Assembly (NCBI GenBank): GCA_947487155.1
Contig: CANKVS010000001.1
Span: 62,001 to 126,000, forward strand
Source of the DNA: an uncultured Flaviramulus sp.
GTDB taxonomy: Bacteria > Bacteroidota > Bacteroidia > Flavobacteriales > Flavobacteriaceae
Length of the DNA: 64,000 bases
Reading direction: 5' to 3'
Of the stretch, positions 57,786-64,000 are shown one piece after another. Positions within the stretch are counted from its first letter, which is position 1; every line of letters begins with the position of its first letter. Below the pieces are notes generated by a model that had not been told where the DNA came from, ran no database searches, and worked only from the letters and a program-made list of their open reading frames with translations. The position numbers and the translations under genes are program-made.

Positions 57786-58442
57786 TTATTCTGAAATAAT
57801 CTCATCGAAAAAATGAGTTGGTATTTCAGTTAAATTGTTAAAATTGAAATTGGCTTCGCTAAGTGTTTCTTCATCTCCCACACCCACCGACATCATATTT
57901 GCTGCATTTGCTGCTTCAATGCCTGCTATAGCATCTTCAAAAACAATACAGCATTCTGGTTTTAGGTTTAGCTTTTCTGCTCCAATTAAAAAAACCTCTG
58001 GATCTGGTTTCGCTTTAGAAACACTATTACCATCAACTATAGCTTTAAACCTATGTAAAAGCCCTACTTGTTTTAAAATAAGTGGCGCATTTTTACTAGC
58101 TGAACCCAATACGTATTCAATATTTTTATTATCTAATTCATTAAGAAGCTTATTAACACCTGGAAGAATTTCATCGGCATTCATTTCCTTTATATATTCC
58201 AGATAATCTTCGTTCTTTTTTATTAAAATGTCTTGTTTTGTGTCTTCTGGCAATGTTACATTACCAATATTTAATAATATTTCTAATGAACGCACACGAC
58301 TAACGCCTTTAAGTAATTCGTTATGCGCTTCTGTAAACTCAATATTCAAAGTATTAGCTAAGTTTTTCCAGACTAAAAAATGGTATTTAGCGGTATCTAC
58401 AATGACGCCATCTAAATCGAATACGACTCCTATTTTATTCAT
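57786..58442 (-). CDS. pgmB: beta-phosphoglucomutase
   Basis: The protein has 218 residues in the HAD superfamily. The catalytic motif VVFDLDGVIVDTAKYH has nucleophile D9 and acid/base D11. Motif II is LGSASKNAP, motif III is the SKAKPDP Lys, and motif IV is VFEDAIAGIEAA. It interconverts beta-glucose 1-phosphate and glucose 6-phosphate, which follows the GH65 reaction directly. The genes are 13 bp apart, and the MFS carrier gene is 4 bp upstream. Confidence 0.93.
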   Translation of the reverse strand: MNKIGVVFDLDGVIVDTAKYHFLVWKNLANTLNIEFTEAHNELLKGVSRVRSLEILLNIGNVTLPEDTKQDILIKKNEDYLEYIKEMNADEILPGVNKLLNELDNKNIEYVLGSASKNAPLILKQVGLLHRFKAIVDGNSVSKAKPDPEVFLIGAEKLNLKPECCIVFEDAIAGIEAANAANMMSVGVGDEETLSEANFNFNNLTEIPTHFFDEIISE

Positions 58443-58446
58443 TTAA

Positions 58447-59808
58447 TTATGATTGTATTATGTCATCAACATCTTTTACTTTAAAGACTAATGATGCTGC
58501 TATTAAAAAACTGATACCACTCATTACCAAAGCAAAAATGGCATGATTACCATAAGCGTATTTTACTAATGGCCCTCCAATTAGAGCATTAATTATTTGT
58601 GGTATTACAATGAAGAAATTAAAAATACCCATATAGACTCCCATCTTTTTTGGAGAAATTGAACCAGCTAATATCGCATAAGGCATTGCCAAAATACTAG
58701 CCCAAGCTATACCTACGCCAATCATAGAAATTATTAGCCAATTTTTATCTGGCATAACATAAATAGAAAGCAACCCTAATCCACCAATAATAAGAGATAA
58801 AGAATGTGTTTTCTTCCTACCAATTTTCTTTGCTATGTAAGGTAAAGTAAAAGCATAAAGTGCAGAAACTAAATTATAGACTCCGAAAAGAATACCAACC
58901 CAGTCTCCAGCATCTTGATATAAGCTGCTGCTACTATCAGTATGCGATAATCCATATACATGTTGCGCAATTGCTGGTGTTGCAAATACCCACATTCCAA
59001 AAAGTCCAAACCAAGAAAAGAATTGCACCCAACTAAGCTGACGCATAGTTTCGGGCATTTTTTTGAAGTCCTCAAAAATATCTAGCAAGTTAGATTTTTC
59101 TGCTTCACCGTCCTTTTCTAAGGCTTCGGAATGCACTTTTTCATCTTCGAAATTTGCTAATTCTTCTGGCGAATATTCTTTTGTGGTAGTAACCGTAACT
59201 AAAATTGAAAGTATTAGAATAACCGCCCCAATAACAAAAGAAAGTATTAGATTTAAAGGAATTGCTCCTTCAACAGTTTCATTAGACACACCAAACCAAT
59301 TGGTTAAAGCATAAGGTAACCAAGATCCGATAACTGCTCCAAAACCAATGAGTGCTGTTTGCACACTAAACCCTAATGTGCGTTGATCGGTTCTAAGATT
59401 ATCACCAACTAAAGCTCGAAAAGGTTCCATGGCAACATTAAAAGATGCGTCCATAATCATAAGCATCCCTGCACCAACCCATAGTGCTGGCAAAAAGGCT
59501 ATGAAAAGGTCAGCTTGTGGCATAAGCACTAAACCAATTGAAGCCAAAATCGCTCCAACTAAAAAATAAGGTTTGCGTCTACCAAATCTCCCCCATGTTT
59601 TATCGCTATAATATCCAATTATTGGTTGAACAATTAAACCCATTAAAGGCGCAATTATCCAAAACCATGATAGTTCATGAACATCAGCTCCGAAAATTTG
59701 AAGTATTCTACTTGCGTTGGCATTTTGAAGGGCGAAACCCATTTGAATTCCCAAAAAACCGAAACTCATGTTCCAAATTTCCCAGAAACTTAATCTACGC
59801 TTTTCCAT
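58447..59808 (-). CDS. MFS sugar transporter, SLC45/maltose-carrier-like
   Basis: The protein has 453 residues and twelve predicted helices. The loop 2-3 motif reads GYYSDKTWGRFGRRKPYFLVGA, a form typical of GPH/SLC45-like sugar carriers. A central acidic cytoplasmic loop (about 210-245) joins the halves. It would carry maltose or short maltodextrins across the inner membrane to the cytosolic GH65. It is the first gene of the seven-gene minus-strand catabolic operon. Confidence 0.87.
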   Translation of the reverse strand: MEKRRLSFWEIWNMSFGFLGIQMGFALQNANASRILQIFGADVHELSWFWIIAPLMGLIVQPIIGYYSDKTWGRFGRRKPYFLVGAILASIGLVLMPQADLFIAFLPALWVGAGMLMIMDASFNVAMEPFRALVGDNLRTDQRTLGFSVQTALIGFGAVIGSWLPYALTNWFGVSNETVEGAIPLNLILSFVIGAVILILSILVTVTTTKEYSPEELANFEDEKVHSEALEKDGEAEKSNLLDIFEDFKKMPETMRQLSWVQFFSWFGLFGMWVFATPAIAQHVYGLSHTDSSSSLYQDAGDWVGILFGVYNLVSALYAFTLPYIAKKIGRKKTHSLSLIIGGLGLLSIYVMPDKNWLIISMIGVGIAWASILAMPYAILAGSISPKKMGVYMGIFNFFIVIPQIINALIGGPLVKYAYGNHAIFALVMSGISFLIAASLVFKVKDVDDIIQS

Positions 59809-59865
59809 GAAATAGTATATTTTAAATTAATACTATTTGATAAGCGATTTATACCAATTAAACTA

Positions 59866-59873
59866 CAAAACTA
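59866..59873 (-). promoter_or_regulatory. candidate -7 box of the maltodextrin operon
   Basis: The minus strand reads TAGTTTTG, a full TAnnTTTG match, 58 bp before the MFS start codon. No TTTG -33 partner is seen at the usual distance. The rest of 59809-60101 shows no gene. An AACGTT core at 59949-59954 is only a weak LacI-site candidate. Confidence 0.35.
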
Positions 59874-60028
59874 TGTGTTTTAAACTCGTTCGTTTTAATT
59901 CTATTCCTTGTTTATAATTTACGTAGTAATGTTATACAAATTTATCACAACGTTACTAAACAAAAAACAGTTTGGTTTTTTGAACGCCATTTGATAATTA
60001 CATTGGTATGCTTATCAAAACTTATTGT

Positions 60029-60044
60029 GAGAAGTGAAAATATA
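60029..60044 (+). repeat. 16-bp repeat, copy 1
   Basis: GAGAAGTGAAAATATA occurs here and again at 61372-61387 in the same orientation. The copies bracket the lacI gene: this one is in the promoter region of the catabolic operon and the other in the susC leader. It may be a shared regulatory site or a duplication scar. Confidence 0.45.
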
Positions 60045-60101
60045 AGTTTTGATTTCGAGGTCAAAGATATAAAAGATTTTAATCTTTCCTAATAAAAATT
60101 T

Positions 60102-61172
60102 TTATTTAGTTGATTCTCTTTCAATTATTTCGGTTTCAATAACCACTTTTATAAAGTCCGTTTTGCGGTCGTTATCTATAATATATTCATCATACTCAGT
60201 ATCTTCAGAACCCAATCTATCTATTAATAAATTAGCTGCTTGTTCACCTATTTTTTGTCCGTGTTGGCTAACGGTAGTTAAGCTTGGGGTAGCATGTTTT
60301 GAAAGTACGCCATCTGTAAAACCAATAACTTGAACATCGTCTGGAATGCTTCTCCCTAACTTTCTAGCAACTTTCATTGCGGTTACCGCATAAAGCTCGT
60401 TAACTGCAAAAACGCCATCAATATCACTATTAATTTTTAAAAATTGTTCAATTTCTAGTTCTAAATCTTCTAAATGATTTTCATCTAAACTATCATCAAT
60501 TTTCAATATTAAATTAGAATCTGCAATCATTTTATTAACCTTTAGCGCTTCTATATAACCTTGAGTTCTTAATCTACCAACGCTAACATAATCCATTGTG
60601 GTAATTAGGGCAATATGTTTACAGTTTTTTTCAACAAGTTTATTTACTGCTTTTACAGCACCATTAAAGTCATCAACTATTACCTTATCGCAGTCTACTT
60701 CATTAACCACCCTATCAAACATAACAATTGGCATACCTTGACTTATTGTTGCGTTAAAATGATGATAATCTTGTTTAAGCAACGTTTCCTTAGAAATTGA
60801 TAAAATAAACCCATCAATACTACCATTGGCAAGCATTTCCATATTGATGATTTCTTTTGTAAAAGATTCGTTTGATAACCCAACAATAACATTATATCCG
60901 CGCCTATTGGCTATTAATTCTATACCACGAATTACAGTTGAAAAAAAATGATGTACAATTTCTGGAATTAATATGCCTATAGTTTTTGTTTTTCTATTCT
61001 TTAAACTAAGCGCAATATTATTAGGTTTATAATTATATAATTTAGCAAATGCCTGAATTTTTTGTGTGGTATCTTCACTAATTTCTTTACTATTACTTAA
61101 AGCTTTAGAAACTGTTGAAATTGAGACATCTAATTCTCTAGCAATTTGCTTAAGTGTTATCTTTCTCTTCAT
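60102..61172 (-). CDS. LacI-family transcriptional regulator of the maltodextrin locus
   Basis: The protein has 356 residues. The N-terminal LacI HTH is complete (TLKQIARELDVSISTVSKAL, about 5-24) with hinge helix KPNNIALSLKNRK. A periplasmic-binding-protein-like ligand domain follows (KTIGILIPEIVHHFFSTVI; GFTDGVLSKHATPSLTTVSQ). Its position between the catabolic operon and the divergent susC gene, and the palindromic operator in the lacI-susC gap, make it the likely regulator. Flavobacterial relatives (for example SusR-independent MalR-like LacI proteins) respond to maltose or maltodextrins; the ligand here is inferred. Confidence 0.9.
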   Translation of the reverse strand: MKRKITLKQIARELDVSISTVSKALSNSKEISEDTTQKIQAFAKLYNYKPNNIALSLKNRKTKTIGILIPEIVHHFFSTVIRGIELIANRRGYNVIVGLSNESFTKEIINMEMLANGSIDGFILSISKETLLKQDYHHFNATISQGMPIVMFDRVVNEVDCDKVIVDDFNGAVKAVNKLVEKNCKHIALITTMDYVSVGRLRTQGYIEALKVNKMIADSNLILKIDDSLDENHLEDLELEIEQFLKINSDIDGVFAVNELYAVTAMKVARKLGRSIPDDVQVIGFTDGVLSKHATPSLTTVSQHGQKIGEQAANLLIDRLGSEDTEYDEYIIDNDRKTDFIKVVIETEIIERESTK

Positions 61173-61299
61173 TATATAAAATTTACTTCAAATATCATCA
61201 TAAATCTTTTTATATCTATAAAGATATTACATTATTTATTAGTGCAAACAATTTGAACTTTCTACGCCACAAATGTTAAACATTAAAAAGTTGTTAACA

Positions 61300-61313
61300 C
61301 GAAAACGTTTTCG
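61300..61313. promoter_or_regulatory. LacI-family operator (CGAAAACGTTTTCG)
   Basis: A perfect 14-bp palindrome with central CpG, the classic LacI/GalR-family half-site arrangement, lies almost midway between the lacI start (127 bp) and the susC start (122 bp). It probably binds the LacI protein encoded next to it and could act on both genes. Confidence 0.72.
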
Positions 61314-61371
61314 CTGAGAATTTCGTAATTTATAATTATTTCCTGACTCTAAATTTACATAGTTTTAACCC

Positions 61372-61387
61372 GAGAAGTGAAAATATA
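61372..61387 (+). repeat. 16-bp repeat, copy 2
   Basis: This is the second exact copy of GAGAAGTGAAAATATA, 49-64 bp before the susC start and just after a TAGTTTTA box (61360-61367) that resembles a -7 element. It would be in or near the 5' end of the susC transcript. Confidence 0.45.
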
Positions 61388-61435
61388 TTTACCCAAATTA
61401 CACTAATTAATACATTAAAATTTTAAAAATATTGT

Positions 61436-64000
61436 ATGAAAACAACAATGAATACGTTACTATTTTTCCTGTTTTTTGCACCAATATGTCTTTTTGGTCA
61501 AACAACACTTATAGGAACAGTAACAGAGCAATCAACCTCTATTCCACTCCCTGGAGTAAATGTTGTTATAAAAGGTACTTCAACGGGAACATCGACAGAC
61601 TTTGATGGAAATTATAAAATTGAAGCTAAAAATGGCGATATTATTGTATTTTCTTATTTAGGCTATCAACAACAAGAAATAACTTATGCTGGTCAAGCAA
61701 AACTAGATGTTTCATTAAGTGAAGATGCTGCCTTATTAGATGAAATTGTTATTATTGGTTATGGAAGCGTTAAAAAAGAGGATTTAACTGGTGCCGTTGA
61801 TGTTATTTCGTCTAAAGAATTTAACCAAGGTGCTGTTGTATCACCAGATCAATTACTACAAGGTAAAGCTGCAGGTGTTAGAATTACAAGTGCTGGTGGA
61901 CAACCAGATGCTGCACCAAATATTAGAATTAGAGGTGGCTCTTCCCTTTCAGGGAATAACTCCCCTTTAATAGTCATTGATGGTGTGCCATTAGATAATG
62001 GTGGAATAGCTGGTGTTGGTAACCCGTTAAGCTTAATTAACCCTAATGATATTGAAAGTTTTAGCATTCTTAAAGATGCATCTGCAACGGCTATTTATGG
62101 GTCGCGAGCTTCTAACGGTGTGCTTATTATTACAACTAAAAAAGGAACTTCTGGTGAAGCAAAATTTAATTTTTCTGCGAGAACATCTTTAAGTAGTATT
62201 AGTTCTAACGATCAAATTCAAGTTATGGATGGCAACACATTTGTACGGTTTGCACAAACATACTTCCCTGATAATTTGGATGCCTTAGGCGTGCCTGTTG
62301 GTAGTGTTAATACAAATGAGCCAAGTACTATTGTTAATTTAACCGATATGGATGGTAACCCTATTCAGCGACAAATTTTCAATACAGATTGGCAAGATGC
62401 TATTTACAGAACAGCAGTTACAAAAGATTATAACTTTGGTGTAAGAGCCAATTTATTTAAGAAAATACCATTTAGAGCTTCTATTGGTTACAATGAAACC
62501 GAAGGCGTTGTAAAAACTAACGACTACGAAAGAATTACTGCTTCACTTAGATTATCACCTAAGTTTTTTGACGATCATTTAAAAATTGATATAAACGCTA
62601 AAGCAACTGTAGTAGATAAAAATTCTGTAGATGAAGGTGGTGCTCTAGGTGGTGCCGTTTCTATGGATCCAACAAAACCAATTTATGATAGCAATTCTAC
62701 TTTTGGTGGTTTTTACCAACAACTACAAGCATCAGATAATCCTAATGCTCCAAATGCTAAAATTGGAGCTAGCAACCCTCTTGGTGTGTTATTACAAAGA
62801 ACGCGTCCAGAAAAAGTGGATCGTTTATTAGGTAATATAGAATTAGATTATAAATTTCACTTTTTACCAGAATTGCGTGCTATAGTAAACTTAGGCTTAG
62901 AAGCCTCTAGAGCAGAAATAGAAGAGGTCTTTTCTAACAATGCTATTAACTCTTATACTCTAGTTCCAGATACAAATGTACCTGCGGGCACATACGTATT
63001 TAATCCAGGGAAAAGTTTTGGTGAGCGACAACATATTACAAACGTTACTATGGAATCTTACCTAGCTTACAGAAAAGAATTTGACAGTTTCTTTATTAAT
63101 AACTTCGATGTACAAGCAGGGTATTCTTATCAGAATTTTAAAAATGATGGTAATAAAGATGAATTTGAAAACGACCCTATTACTGGTTTAAGAATTCCTA
63201 ATATAGATCCTTTAAATGCTAACAACAGGTACTTTAATGAGTTGAATTTGCAATCCTTTTTTGGTAGAGCAAATATTAATTTAGGAAACAAATATTTATT
63301 AACAGCTTCATTTAGAGCAGATGCATCTTCATTTTTTACTGAAGAAAACCGCTGGGGTTACTTCCCATCAGCTGCATTAGCTTGGAAAGTTAAACAAGAA
63401 AGCTTCTTAAAAAATGTCAATTTTGTTAACGATTTTAAATTTAGAATTGGTTGGGGAGAAACTGGACAACAAGACATTTCTGGACAGGTTGGTTTCTATC
63501 CGTCTATTCCGTTATTCGAAATTGGTTCTCCAGAAAGTCAGTATATAACGGGTGTAAATCTTTATAATGCCAAAGAATTCAATCCAGAATTAACTTGGGA
63601 AAAAACTACAACTTACAATGCTGGGGTTGATTTCGATTTTTTTGCAAACAGTTTTATTTCTGGTTCTTTTGATATCTTTAAAAGAGAAACAACCGATTTA
63701 CTTGTACTAACCAATGTGCCTCCAGGACAAGCATTAAGTGATCAAGTTATACAAAATGTTGGTTCAACAGAAAGTAAAGGTTTTGAATTGAATTTAAATT
63801 TAAACCCTATACAAAATGATAACTTTAATTTATCATTTAATGGAAATCTGTCTTATAATATAACTGAAGTAACCGATTTAGAAGGGGCAACACAAATAAA
63901 TGCTCCAGACGGCGGTATTCCAATAGGAACAGGTAATATTCTATTAAGACACGCTTTAGGTGAACAAGCTGGATCTGCTTGGGTACACAAACAAGTTTAT
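61436..64000 (+). CDS. susC: SusC/RagA-family TonB-dependent receptor (3' end beyond window)
   Basis: The frame is open for 855 codons from ATG to the window edge. The signal peptide (MNTLLFFLFFAPICLFGQ near the start) is followed by a carboxypeptidase-regulatory-like domain (about 25-105; LPGVNVVIKGTSTGTSTDFDG). A plug follows with IIIGYGSVKKEDLTGAVDV, SPLIVIDGVPLDNGG and IYGSRASNGVLIITTKKG. Barrel strands make up the rest (FRADASSFFTEENRWGYFPS). Together with a SusD partner, presumably downstream outside the window, it imports maltooligosaccharides across the outer membrane. It is divergent from lacI with an operator in between. Confidence 0.92.
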   Translation, partial: MKTTMNTLLFFLFFAPICLFGQTTLIGTVTEQSTSIPLPGVNVVIKGTSTGTSTDFDGNYKIEAKNGDIIVFSYLGYQQQEITYAGQAKLDVSLSEDAALLDEIVIIGYGSVKKEDLTGAVDVISSKEFNQGAVVSPDQLLQGKAAGVRITSAGGQPDAAPNIRIRGGSSLSGNNSPLIVIDGVPLDNGGIAGVGNPLSLINPNDIESFSILKDASATAIYGSRASNGVLIITTKKGTSGEAKFNFSARTSLSSISSNDQIQVMDGNTFVRFAQTYFPDNLDALGVPVGSVNTNEPSTIVNLTDMDGNPIQRQIFNTDWQDAIYRTAVTKDYNFGVRANLFKKIPFRASIGYNETEGVVKTNDYERITASLRLSPKFFDDHLKIDINAKATVVDKNSVDEGGALGGAVSMDPTKPIYDSNSTFGGFYQQLQASDNPNAPNAKIGASNPLGVLLQRTRPEKVDRLLGNIELDYKFHFLPELRAIVNLGLEASRAEIEEVFSNNAINSYTLVPDTNVPAGTYVFNPGKSFGERQHITNVTMESYLAYRKEFDSFFINNFDVQAGYSYQNFKNDGNKDEFENDPITGLRIPNIDPLNANNRYFNELNLQSFFGRANINLGNKYLLTASFRADASSFFTEENRWGYFPSAALAWKVKQESFLKNVNFVNDFKFRIGWGETGQQDISGQVGFYPSIPLFEIGSPESQYITGVNLYNAKEFNPELTWEKTTTYNAGVDFDFFANSFISGSFDIFKRETTDLLVLTNVPPGQALSDQVIQNVGSTESKGFELNLNLNPIQNDNFNLSFNGNLSYNITEVTDLEGATQINAPDGGIPIGTGNILLRHALGEQAGSAWVHKQVY

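Noticed and set aside
57835..58206. 123-codon frame opposite pgmB
   Set aside because: It is the complement of HAD motifs in pgmB and not a real gene.
59949..59954. AACGTT core as a second LacI operator before the MFS gene
   Set aside because: Flanks (TCAC and ACTA) do not continue the palindrome, so it is too weak compared with 61300-61313.

Overview
The window looks like chromosome from a marine-type flavobacterium (Bacteroidota, Flavobacteriaceae). The DNA is AT-rich and lacks Shine-Dalgarno motifs. It carries a SusC-type TonB receptor, a GH97 alpha-glucosidase, a classical mevalonate pathway pair, many LxxC lipoprotein signals, and one promoter of the TTTG-N19-TAnnTTTG type typical of this phylum. 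I found no rRNA, tRNA, CRISPR array, transposase or phage gene.

Layout. (1) 1-3904, minus strand: envelope genes in the order DUF547 protein, outer-membrane barrel, GH113-like lipoprotein, unknown lipoprotein, POTRA/BamA-like protein (cut by the window edge). (2) 4111-12929, plus strand: an FAD oxidoreductase with a membrane polyferredoxin, then a YwqK-like protein, two GT2 glycosyltransferases, a GT-C mannosyltransferase-like protein carrying translated palindromic repeats, and a short MutS-like ATPase. (3) 12945-19623, minus strand: an RsuA/RluB-like protein without the catalytic Asp, nitrilase, UbiA prenyltransferase, mevalonate kinase, diphosphomevalonate decarboxylase, DUF1697 and a BaiN/HI0933 flavoprotein. 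(4) 19672-23399, plus strand: a propeller-like lipoprotein, an MG2/TonB-plug protein, and a decayed 3' copy of the lipoprotein gene. (5) 23401-30641, minus strand: a tripartite RND efflux operon (TolC fused to a substrate-binding domain, adaptor, pump) with a K+ channel as its last gene. (6) 30867-34565: a giant phosphoesterase/outer-membrane barrel protein with a kinase-like middle region.

(7) 34605-43222, minus strand: a dense thiol-redox and methionine-sulfoxide repair island. It holds two MsrA, MsrB, a Grx-Grx-thioredoxin reductase fusion, a CxxT glutaredoxin, a TlpA-like protein, a hydrolase-OsmC fusion, and YHS, SPW-like and NTF2-like proteins. It lies next to an AraC regulator with two DNA-binding domains and a CxxC pair. 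(8) 43436-47215: an HD phosphohydrolase fused to a Pycsar-type membrane effector domain, converging on a large GAF protein and a small ORF. (9) 47618-64000: a maltodextrin/starch utilisation locus. It has three GH13 enzymes, GH97, GH65 maltose phosphorylase, beta-phosphoglucomutase, an MFS transporter, a LacI regulator and a divergent susC cut by the window end, with a perfect LacI-type operator between lacI and susC.

How the genes work together. In region 9, SusC imports oligosaccharides across the outer membrane, lipoprotein GH13s and GH97 trim them, and the MFS carrier brings in maltose. GH65 plus PgmB convert maltose and phosphate to glucose and glucose-6-phosphate. Region 7 reads as a self-contained oxidant-damage repair module: reductant supply through the fused TrxR and glutaredoxins, repair by Msr enzymes, peroxide or electrophile handling by OsmC, and a possible redox-sensing regulator. 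Small palindromic repeats occur at several sites, once inside a coding sequence.
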